Positions 34,943 through 42,469 of a DNA stretch of 64,000 nucleotides are shown here, one piece after another (position 1 is the first letter of the stretch; each line of letters begins with the position of its first letter). The DNA is from an uncultured Eubacterium sp. Its GTDB lineage: Bacteria; Bacillota; Clostridia; Lachnospirales; Lachnospiraceae. Position numbers and translations under genes: made by a program. The stretch lies in the NCBI GenBank assembly GCA_934322085.1, contig CAKRGF010000002.1:62001-126000 (forward strand). Direction: 5' to 3'. The notes beneath the pieces are model-generated. The model saw only the letters and a program-made list of their open reading frames with translations. It was not told where the DNA came from and searched no databases.

Positions 34943-36217
34943 TTACTTTCTTTTCTTCTTCACAACAATTTTACACGATTTTTTCATCGTACCATAAATC
35001 GCATAAATGCGGACAGTTCCTTTTTTCTTTGCCTTTACAACTCCCTTTTTCGATACACTGGCAATCTTTTTATTGGATGATTTCCACTTGATTTTACCAT
35101 GCAGTTTTGCCGGCCAGAACGATGCTTTCAATCGATATTTTTTGCCGGCACGAAGCGTCTTCTTTTTCTTATTCAGCGATATTTTTCCAATTACCTTGTA
35201 ATATTTTCTCAGTTCTTTCGCTGCCCCCGAACGAATCAAGTCCTTGTAAGCAAAAAATACATAACCCTCGGTATTACCACTTCGAATCAGGCGAATCTGT
35301 GAGGCAATGTTACCGGACGATTTTTTCCAGCCTGGATCTTCTTTTAACGAATAGCCGGTCTTGTAAAGGGCAAGCCCTACATACATCGGCACATCACGTT
35401 TATTGATTTCACGCCACTTTGCCAGACGTTCCTTAAACAACGCCGTTTTTTTACCGTTCATTATATAATTGTTCGACCAATAAATCTGAGGAATTACATA
35501 GTCCACATAACCACTTTGAGACAGCCATGTCCTGACATCCGCCCCAATTTTTTCACAATAAGGAATGTCACCGGCAGGACTGATACCAAACTTCAACGAT
35601 TTCTTTTTCTGCTTTACCGTTTGATAAACTTTCCGAACCATCATATTTACATTTTTGCGCCGTGTTGCTGCCGGCACTTTCTTGTATTTTTTTATATTTT
35701 GAGGATAAAAATAATCATCAAAATGAACACCATCCACCGCATACCGGCTTATAATTTCTTTTACCTGGCTGACAATCCGGCCCGTCGTAGTCTGCTTTGC
35801 CGGATCAAGAATTTTTTTACTGGAAACCCGGTACGGATTCATCCAGGCATGAATTTTTAACTTATGAGAATGTGCAAGTGAAACCAATATTTTCAACGGG
35901 TCATACCCTGGTGCTTTTCCATCCGAAGACATATACTTGCTAAATCCTGTTACAAAAGATGGATAGATTGCATCATCATAAGCCCTCACATGAAAATATA
36001 CCGTATTGCATCCGTTTGCTCGAATCGTAGCAAATATTTTATTGGCATTGGCTCGAAACTGCGCCTCTGTTTTATCTTTCAGTCCAAGTTCCTCAAATTC
36101 AAAGCAGGATACCCAGACACCTCTCGTCTGCAAAGAACCTGCCTGCGCTTTGTTTCCATTTCCTATACCAAAACAAAGTGCCATGAATAAGACAAGCAGA
36201 AAACTATACTGTTTCAC
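34943..36217 (-). CDS. Secreted GH10-like (DUF187) glycosyl hydrolase with Ig-like domain
   Basis: A 424-residue exported protein. After a signal peptide (cleavage near KAQAG) comes a TIM-barrel of the family-10-like DUF187 type: TRGVWVSCFE, NTVYFHVRAYDDAIYPS, HAWMNPYR and GVHFDDYFYP. The C-terminal 80 residues contain a BIG2-type unit (WKSSNKKIASVSKKGVV). Related proteins are thought to act on cell-wall or other glycans; the substrate is not known. GTG start with AAAGGAG upstream; it follows the araC gene by one base. Confidence 0.88.
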   Translation of the reverse strand: MKQYSFLLVLFMALCFGIGNGNKAQAGSLQTRGVWVSCFEFEELGLKDKTEAQFRANANKIFATIRANGCNTVYFHVRAYDDAIYPSFVTGFSKYMSSDGKAPGYDPLKILVSLAHSHKLKIHAWMNPYRVSSKKILDPAKQTTTGRIVSQVKEIISRYAVDGVHFDDYFYPQNIKKYKKVPAATRRKNVNMMVRKVYQTVKQKKKSLKFGISPAGDIPYCEKIGADVRTWLSQSGYVDYVIPQIYWSNNYIMNGKKTALFKERLAKWREINKRDVPMYVGLALYKTGYSLKEDPGWKKSSGNIASQIRLIRSGNTEGYVFFAYKDLIRSGAAKELRKYYKVIGKISLNKKKKTLRAGKKYRLKASFWPAKLHGKIKWKSSNKKIASVSKKGVVKAKKKGTVRIYAIYGTMKKSCKIVVKKKRK

Positions 36218-36218
36218 G

Positions 36219-37088
36219 TTATTTTATCTCCTTTCCATTCTCCTTTTGCGCCTGTCTTTTATAATAAACAGGGGCAATTCCATAATATTTCTTAAATAAT
36301 TTGCTAAAATAATACACATCTTCATATCCCACAGCCAGCGATACATTGCGGACACTTCCACAATTTTCTTTTTCCAATATTTCCTTTGCCTTTTCCAGCC
36401 GGATTTTTATCAAATACCGAATCGGTGACTCTCCCGTTTCTTCTTTGAAAATCTTTGAAATATAGACCGGGCTCAAATACATATTTGCCGCAATCTGGTC
36501 AAGTGAAATATGAGAAGCATAGTTTTCATTCATGTACGCAATAATTCGTTTTACCACGTAGCCCCTACTGCGGGATTCGAAAACAAAACCATGGTTTTCC
36601 TGCTTTTCTTCTCCATGTATCTGCCTGAGAATCAATACTAGCATCTGCACCATATAAGCTTTTATCATGAAATACTGCCCACTCTGCTGGATTTTAGTTT
36701 CTGAAATCATCGTCTGCACCAGCTGGTTTAAGTCCTGCTTCAACTCTGCCTTGCACTGCAGCACCGGTGCTCCATCCGGCAGAATTAACGACTGTGGCGG
36801 CATATCCTGGAAATGAAAATTACTTAATCCGATATACACTTCAATGGGCGGTTTTTCCCCTTCTCGCAGTTCAAAGCGATGCACAAGCCCCGGATTTCCC
36901 ACTAATAAATCCCCCGGCTGCAATAAATATTCTTTTCCTTCTATGTAGTATCTTGCCTGCCCCGACAAAATATAAGTCAGTTCCAAATAGTCATGGCTGT
37001 GGTCCTCCCCACTGACCTCCGGCACCTTTTTCCCAATATATAAAAGATGGGGATTAAAATCTCCATACGACAGATGGTCAAACTGCAT
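36219..37088 (-). CDS. AraC-family transcriptional regulator
   Basis: A 289-residue regulator: N-terminal cupin-like ligand domain (DHSHDYLELTYILSGQARY at about 28-46) and two C-terminal helix-turn-helix units (ISLDQIAANMYLSPVYISKIF and VRNVSLAVGYEDVYYFSKLF). Immediately upstream of and coupled to the GH10-like gene, so it probably controls that gene in response to a sugar. GAAGGAG precedes the ATG. Confidence 0.93.
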   Translation of the reverse strand: MQFDHLSYGDFNPHLLYIGKKVPEVSGEDHSHDYLELTYILSGQARYYIEGKEYLLQPGDLLVGNPGLVHRFELREGEKPPIEVYIGLSNFHFQDMPPQSLILPDGAPVLQCKAELKQDLNQLVQTMISETKIQQSGQYFMIKAYMVQMLVLILRQIHGEEKQENHGFVFESRSRGYVVKRIIAYMNENYASHISLDQIAANMYLSPVYISKIFKEETGESPIRYLIKIRLEKAKEILEKENCGSVRNVSLAVGYEDVYYFSKLFKKYYGIAPVYYKRQAQKENGKEIK

Positions 37089-37186
37089 CTTAAATCTCCT
37101 TCTCTCCTAGAGTGCTTTTATGCAAGATATTTTACTATGTTTGTTGGGAAAAGTAAAGGGGAAGGGGGTGGTGTTAATTTTTTTGG

Positions 37187-37333
37187 TTCCATAAATCAGT
37201 AGAAAGGCTTTGCGTCTCGTGGGCACTCCCGTTCATTGAGTGCGTAGCGGTATGGGCACTGAAACTACCAGCGCCACATACCGACGTACTCAAAACCCAC
37301 GAGTCACAAAGTCTTTCTACTGATTTACTGGAA
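37187..37333 (+). repeat. Structured intergenic element, copy B
   Basis: Second copy of the element at 27993. Outer stem 37192-37212 with 37307-37327 (15 bp, one mismatch, then 5 bp), extended by TTCCA/TGGAA. The core keeps CGTGGGCAC, CGTT, TTGAG-like, GCGTAGC, ACTGAAACTACCAG and CTCAAA/CCCAC, with GGTATG/CATACC in place of AGCAGG/CCTGCT of copy A. Lies between the AlbA fragment and araC. Bases 37089-37186 hold only the start region of araC. Confidence 0.75.
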
Positions 37334-37378
37334 TCCTAAAAGATTAGCAACTGTCCTCATCCCACCACACCTGACAAA

Positions 37379-37443
37379 AGTGTTCGATAATTTAGCAAAA
37401 GTGTTCAATAGTGTTCGATTAGTGTTCAAAAAGTGTTCGATAA
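37379..37443. repeat. Direct repeats of AGTGTTCRAT
   Basis: Five copies of AGTGTTC followed by GAT or a variant start at 37379, 37400, 37410, 37421 and 37432, i.e. at 21, 10, 11 and 11 bases: one or two helical turns. An inverted copy at 37452-37461 completes a terminator. Found just past the stop of the AlbA fragment. Confidence 0.8.
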
Positions 37444-37465
37444 CTGCTTTTATCGAACACTTTTT
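37428..37465. terminator. Bidirectional terminator
   Basis: A 16-bp perfect stem (37428-37443 with 37450-37465) with a six-base loop and A/T runs on both sides, directly after the stop codon of the AlbA fragment. Confidence 0.75.
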
Positions 37466-37467
37466 TA

Positions 37468-38265
37468 TTAATTGATTACATAATGAGTTGAAGGTCCTTT
37501 CCCAATCTTTTTTATCTGTCCTTCTTCTATCATCTTATCAAGAAGCTTTCTTGCACCTGATTTTGACTTATATCCACAAATATCTGCCGTAACCTGCGAG
37601 GATATGCTCCCATATTTTGCAATGTACTCAAGTACATTTTGTTGTTTAGTCATTGGTAACGTTTCAAAAATATATTCATCTTCCACGCGCAAATCTGCTG
37701 CCCCCGGAATATATACAACCTGTCCAACCTCTAATTTTAAAGTAACACGATCTGCGCGAACCGAAAAATCAAATTCAGGTTTTTTCCAGTTCTGTTCTTT
37801 CCATGCAGTCATAATCTTATCAACTCCACTGCCGGCACGCTCACCAACATTGACAAACCCAAACATTTTCAAAATATTCGGGTTTCTAGGATCACTATTT
37901 CCTCCCGCATAAAATTCCTCTTTTGTGATTCGTATGGTTCCCGGATTTGAAATCGTTATCTCTTTTCCCTTTTTAACGACAACCACACCTCGTCTTTCGT
38001 AATAGTTGGAATGCGCCAAAGCATTTGCCACAGCCTCTCCTAATGCCGCGTGCACATCTACACGATCCACCCGGTATCCATCCTTTCGGTTTACAAAAGG
38101 TACTGCAATATCATCATCAATCCGATTAATTACTTTATAGTAAAAATCATAAAGATTACCGCTCCAATCTCCTTCATCAGAATGTGTCCGGAACAACCAT
38201 CTAACAGATTTATCCTCACTTTCTTCGCGATAGTCTAAAAAATAATTTGGAAATACTTCTGTTAT
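37468..38265 (-). pseudogene. AlbA_2/Schlafen-type ATP-binding protein, C-terminal fragment
   Basis: The frame starts without a proper start codon at the IS boundary and reads ITEVFPNYFLDYRE, RTHSDEGDWSGN, an HATPase-like stretch (ALGEAVANALAHSNYYERRG) and a C-terminal winged helix (SISSQVTADICGYKSKSGAR). Its other half is at 39845-40528. Joining GDDKL of that half to ITEVF of this one restores a normal family sequence, so the IS element split one gene. The frame stays open into the IS left end, but those residues are not family-like. Confidence 0.85.
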
Positions 38266-38289
38266 CCGATAAGCACGTATAATCCAATT

Positions 38290-38554
38290 ATCCTCTTTTG
38301 AGGGTAATGGATTATTCTCCTTTCTCCCAATCTCTTGGGTTTTATTGAATACTCCATTATAATACTTAAAGCACTGTGGATCTGTATCTATTCTATTACA
38401 GCTTTGACTGTTCGGAGGTGACTCAGACCACAGCTTTTCGTCTATTACTGGTAATTAGTTTGTTAACGCTTGACGTTTCTATTTACGTGATTACACAGCC
38501 GAATTCTCTGTGGAAGACAGCAGTGCTAAATATTATTTCAGGAGGTATATTTCT
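38290..38554 (+). ncRNA. Candidate bridge RNA region of the IS110 element
   Basis: Non-coding left end between the predicted junction-promoter start and the transposase. It contains a hairpin AATCC-ATTA-CCTC paired with GAGG-TAAT-GGATT (38281-38313), CCCAA/TTGGG near 38328-38341, and ATTAGTTTGT at 38454-38463, which matches the right flank TAGTTTGT at 39845-39852. Length and position fit the bridge RNA of IS621-like elements. Exact ends unknown. Confidence 0.6.
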
Positions 38555-39730
38555 ATGTCCATGTACTTTGTTGGAATTGACATTTCCAAGTACAAACATG
38601 ATTGCTGCATCATTTCTGCAGCCGACCAGCAGATTGTTTCCAAATTTACTGTCAAAAACGATAAAGATGGGTTTGAACATCTGCTTACTACTCTCAACTC
38701 TCTCTCCAATCCTGAGGATATAAAAATAGGGTTTGAATCAACTGCTCATTATGCCCTCAATCTTGAACTTTTCCTTGAAAACGCTCACCACAGCTTCATG
38801 GAAGTTAATCCAGTTCTTATCAAGGAATATAAAAAGTCTACAACTTTAAGGCGAACCAAAACCGATTCTGTTGACTGCGAATCAATAGCTCGGTGGTTAA
38901 TGACGGTTGAATACAAACCCCATTCAAAAGGATTTTACCACTCTTATTCCTTAAAGTCACTAACTCGTTTACGAGACAGGCTGATTCGTCAGCGTTCTTT
39001 TTATCTTGTAAAAATTACAAATGTTTTAGACCATACCTTTCCGGAATTCAAACCTTTTTTCAATGAGCGGCTTTCAAAAACTGCCATCTATCTCCTTGAA
39101 AACTATGGTTCAGCCGAAAAAATGGCTCATATGAATTCAGCTTCTTACGACAAACTCCGTTGTGCTTCAAGAGGTAAGTTTTCTATACAACAGTTCCTTC
39201 GTTTGAAAGAACTGGCTGCCAATACAGTCGGTGTCAATAATTCTATTTTCGACATCGAATTAAACAGTTTACTTACCTTGTACAACTCTCTCTGCAAGGA
39301 AATCAAAACCCTTGAAGCCGAGATTACCAAACTTATTGAAGAAGTACATCCACACTATATGTCCATTCCCGGTATCGGTCCCATTTCAGCAGCTGTTATT
39401 TATGCTGAATATGGTGATATATCAAACTTTTCAAATCCCGGACAGATGCTTGCATTTGCAGGAATCGAACCCGGTATTAACGATTCTGGAACAGAATCCC
39501 ATGGTGGCAGAATGGTAAAACATGGTTCTTCACAACTTCGTTACGTTCTTCTTAACGCCTGCCTTCCTTTAATCCGTTTTGACATAACCTTTGCAACTTA
39601 CTATGCAAAGAAACGTGCAGAAGGCAAAAAACACAGGGTAGCTATTACTCATGTAGCAAAGAAACTGATCAGAGTCATCTATGCATTGGAGAGGCAGGAT
39701 GTAGACTTTAACGTTCAGAAGCTTCGCTAA
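38555..39730 (+). CDS. IS110-family DEDD transposase
   Basis: A 391-residue recombinase. The RuvC-like half shows GIDISKYKHD with Asp9, Glu61 in GFESTAHY, and Asp104/Asp107 in TKTDSVD. The C-terminal Tnp domain has IPGIGPISAAVIYAE and KHGSSQLRYVL, whose serine near 325 is the expected catalytic residue. The ATG at 38555 follows GGAGG by nine bases; a longer frame to 38510 lacks support. Intact, so the element may be active. Confidence 0.95.
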   Translation: MSMYFVGIDISKYKHDCCIISAADQQIVSKFTVKNDKDGFEHLLTTLNSLSNPEDIKIGFESTAHYALNLELFLENAHHSFMEVNPVLIKEYKKSTTLRRTKTDSVDCESIARWLMTVEYKPHSKGFYHSYSLKSLTRLRDRLIRQRSFYLVKITNVLDHTFPEFKPFFNERLSKTAIYLLENYGSAEKMAHMNSASYDKLRCASRGKFSIQQFLRLKELAANTVGVNNSIFDIELNSLLTLYNSLCKEIKTLEAEITKLIEEVHPHYMSIPGIGPISAAVIYAEYGDISNFSNPGQMLAFAGIEPGINDSGTESHGGRMVKHGSSQLRYVLLNACLPLIRFDITFATYYAKKRAEGKKHRVAITHVAKKLIRVIYALERQDVDFNVQKLR

Positions 39731-39844
39731 TATCTGCTCTACATACATTTATCTGTCCCATCTGAAATACGATGTATTCAAATGGTCTGTTAAAGTTACC
39801 CTTTTTACAAGTATAATTTTTTTCAAAAACCTCTTGACTATTTA

Positions 39845-40528
39845 TAGTTTGTCATCTCCAAAAAACAACAAGCCTGCAATAGTCGGAGACAGTTCCCCTT
39901 TATTATTCTTGACAACGGCCCGCAGTTTCATTAAAAATTCATCATTTTCAAGTAAATTCCAAGGATGTCCTTGATGCAATTGTTCAAATACAATCCGATA
40001 CCCCTTGATGGTATCTGTATTCAACGCATCCAACGTCATATTATCTAATACTTCTGTATCTGTTCCACCATCTCGCTGATCTGCAAACATAGCTCGGACT
40101 GCTTCCTCTGAACATAGGAAATCCCCCTCATAATCCCTGCGATAAGTTCCTTTCATCGGATCAACACCAATATACACCGGCTTATCATGCCGGTCTGCTG
40201 CCGGAACATCAATTCTAAGAATCGTTTTCCCCTCAACAACCACAGGATACACATGATGATTCAATAAAATGTTTTTTGATACTTTGTGTCGATCATTCAC
40301 TATACTCCAAAAATCTCTTTGGTACTTGATTACTTGCTTTTCTGATAAACCTTCCACCGTAAAAGAATCGCGGTGTTCTTTGATTCCAAGGAACATTGTT
40401 CCACCATCTGTATTTGCAAAAGAAGAATATGTCTCCCATATACTTACCGGAAGACCATTTGCAGCAAGTTTGCACTCATACTCATGGTTTTCCTTCAGTT
40501 CCAATTGATTTAATATCTCCTGTTTCAC
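39845..40528 (-). pseudogene. AlbA_2/Schlafen-type protein, N-terminal fragment
   Basis: N-terminal half of the interrupted gene: ENHEYECKLA, SFANTDGGTMFLGI (the AlbA_2 nucleic-acid-binding fold), PVYIGVDPMKGTYRR and SPTIAGLLFFGDDKL, then a stop supplied by the IS end. A GTG start at 40528 with GGAGG eight bases upstream is preferred over the TTG at 40543. A TATAAT-containing promoter lies about 90 bases upstream. Proteins of this type are regulators or defence-linked NTP-binding proteins; this one is broken. Confidence 0.85.
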
Positions 40529-40663
40529 AATGTCCGCCTCCAATCAACTACTATCCCCTTATATCTTTACCAATAAATCCGCTCATAAATCCTTCTTAGT
40601 AATTCAAATAATAAATTTACAATATGCTATTATACTACCACATAACAAAATGTGAATCAACGA

Positions 40664-40720
40664 AAAAAGCCCATCCGCAAGAGACAAACATTATCCTATC
40701 TCAACACGAATGGGCTTTTT
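40664..40720 (-). terminator. Terminator of the hydABC operon
   Basis: AAAAAGCCCAT/ATGGGCTTTTT arms with an inner GAGA/TCTC stem, 20 bases past the hydA stop, with T runs on either strand; also insulates the AlbA promoter. Confidence 0.8.
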
Positions 40721-40739
40721 CTATTTCCTTACTTTTCCC

Positions 40740-42467
40740 TTACTCTTCCGCTTTCAAATAATTTACATGCAGAAGTTCATGGCTTCTTCCTTTCAAGACT
40801 CCATTTTCGTAGAGCTGGCTCACAACCGGATTTTCGCCGGAGCGTTTAATAATCGCAGATTTGTCTGCTTTATACATTCCGGTAGAACGTTCCTGTTTGA
40901 CGGACTGATAACCAAATGGCTGACCGGCACCGCCGATACATCCATATGGACACGCCATAACCTCGACAAAATCAAAATGTTCTTCACCGGAACGAATCTT
41001 TTCAATCAGGTTATCTGCATTTCCAAGACCATTTACAACACCGATTCGCAGTGTTTTTTCGCCAATTTCAACCTCTGCCACTTTGACACCTTCGAGGCCA
41101 CGGATACCGGTATACTCTAACTGGCGCATCGTCTCATTATCCTGTGCTGCCACATGACGGAGTGCTGCTTCTGTCACACCACCGGTTACGCCGAAAATCA
41201 CGCCTGCTCCGGAGTAAATGCTAAACGGCATATCTGGCGCACTCGGCTCAATTTCATCAAACTGGATTCCCAATTCTTTAATCATAAGAATCAGTTCTTT
41301 GGTTGTGATTACATAATCCACATCCGGCACATCATTCCGCTTAAATTCGTCTCTGGCTGCCTCGTATTTCTTTGCTACACATGGCATAACCGCAACCGAT
41401 ACCGTTTCTAAGCCGGCTTCTTTATCTGCCGGTTTGTAGTATTCTTTAATTACTGCACCAAACATTTCCATCGGCGATTTGCATGTAGAAACATAAGGAA
41501 GCATGTCACGGTGTTTTGTCTCCACAAAGCGGACCCAGCCCGGACAGCAGGAAGTAAATAATGGATATTTATTTCCGTTTGGATATGTATTTTCGCCATT
41601 TTCCAATTTTCGTACAAGTTCTGCTGCCTCTTCCACAATTGTTAAATCAGCTGCTACACTTGTGTCGAACACGGTATCAAATCCACACATGCGAAGTGCG
41701 GTATAAATTTTACCGATTGAGTTTTTGCCAGGCTTTAATCCAAACTCTTCGCCAATCGCAACACGAACCGCTGGTGCAACCTGTGCAACAACACGCTTAT
41801 TCGGAGCATACAGAGCCTGCCAAACCTGCTTTAAATCTTTCTTTATAGTAATTGCTGCCGTCGGACAAACGGCTGCGCACTGTCCGCAGTTGACACAATC
41901 TGTCTCGGCTATTTTTCGGCTAAATGCCGGTGTGACAATCATATTTGCGCCACGGTTTGCGAAATCAATCGCTCCCACATGCTGCACTTCGTTACACATA
42001 CGCACACAGTCGCCACATAAAATACATTTGCTTGGGTCACGCACAATCGAAAGCGAAGAATCGTCAATCATCCGCTCTGGATGCGTATTCGGAAATCTCA
42101 CATCTGTCAGACGGAAGCGGGCAGCTAACATCTGCAAACGGCAGTTTCCATTTTTTTCACATACAGTACAATCTCTGCAATGAGATGCCAGTAAAAGCTC
42201 CAGAATCATCTTACGGTAATCATGCAGACGACCGGTATTTGTTTTAATTACCATTTTATTTTTCGGCGGCGTCGAACAAGAAGCAATAATGCCTCCTCTC
42301 TCATCTTCTACCACACACATACGGCAGGCACCATAAATGGACATATCCGAATAGTAACAAAAGGTCGGTACATGAATTCCCACTTTATGAATGACCTGCA
42401 AAATATTTTTTTCATCCGTAAACTCGGCACGAATGCCGTCAATTATCATATATTTTTTCTCAGCCAT
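40740..42467 (-). CDS. hydA: [FeFe]-hydrogenase catalytic subunit (HydA/HndD type)
   Basis: A 575-residue enzyme that makes or uses H2. N-terminal [2Fe-2S] domain (CYYSDMSIYGACRMC), a Cys/His cluster domain (HCRDCTVCEKNGNC), two [4Fe-4S] sites (CILCGDCVRMC and CVNCGQCAAVC), then the H-cluster motifs TSCCPGW, MPCVAKKYE and EVMACPYGCIGGAGQP. All H-cluster cysteines are present. It follows hydB by two bases with a strong ribosome site. As part of HydABC it should couple NADH and ferredoxin oxidation to H2 formation, typical of fermenting Clostridia. Confidence 0.96.
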   Translation of the reverse strand: MAEKKYMIIDGIRAEFTDEKNILQVIHKVGIHVPTFCYYSDMSIYGACRMCVVEDERGGIIASCSTPPKNKMVIKTNTGRLHDYRKMILELLLASHCRDCTVCEKNGNCRLQMLAARFRLTDVRFPNTHPERMIDDSSLSIVRDPSKCILCGDCVRMCNEVQHVGAIDFANRGANMIVTPAFSRKIAETDCVNCGQCAAVCPTAAITIKKDLKQVWQALYAPNKRVVAQVAPAVRVAIGEEFGLKPGKNSIGKIYTALRMCGFDTVFDTSVAADLTIVEEAAELVRKLENGENTYPNGNKYPLFTSCCPGWVRFVETKHRDMLPYVSTCKSPMEMFGAVIKEYYKPADKEAGLETVSVAVMPCVAKKYEAARDEFKRNDVPDVDYVITTKELILMIKELGIQFDEIEPSAPDMPFSIYSGAGVIFGVTGGVTEAALRHVAAQDNETMRQLEYTGIRGLEGVKVAEVEIGEKTLRIGVVNGLGNADNLIEKIRSGEEHFDFVEVMACPYGCIGGAGQPFGYQSVKQERSTGMYKADKSAIIKRSGENPVVSQLYENGVLKGRSHELLHVNYLKAEE

Positions 42468-42469
42468 TG

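Larger units (their letters stand above)
38266..39844 (+). mobile_element. IS110-family insertion sequence
   Basis: About 1,579 bases. Boundaries come from restoring the interrupted AlbA gene and are good to within a few bases. No terminal inverted repeats or long target duplication, as expected. The left non-coding end is 289 bases and carries TATAAT at 38278-38283; the right end carries TTGACT at 39834-39839. When the ends join in the circle these lie 17 bases apart (17-20 for other boundary choices), making a strong promoter that reads into the left end. Confidence 0.9.

Noticed and set aside
37379..37461. Short CRISPR-like array
   Set aside because: Repeats are only about 10 bases with 0-11 base spacing and no cas genes; better read as operator-type repeats.
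41725..42183. 152-residue plus-strand frame opposite hydA
   Set aside because: Antisense shadow of an unambiguous hydrogenase gene.
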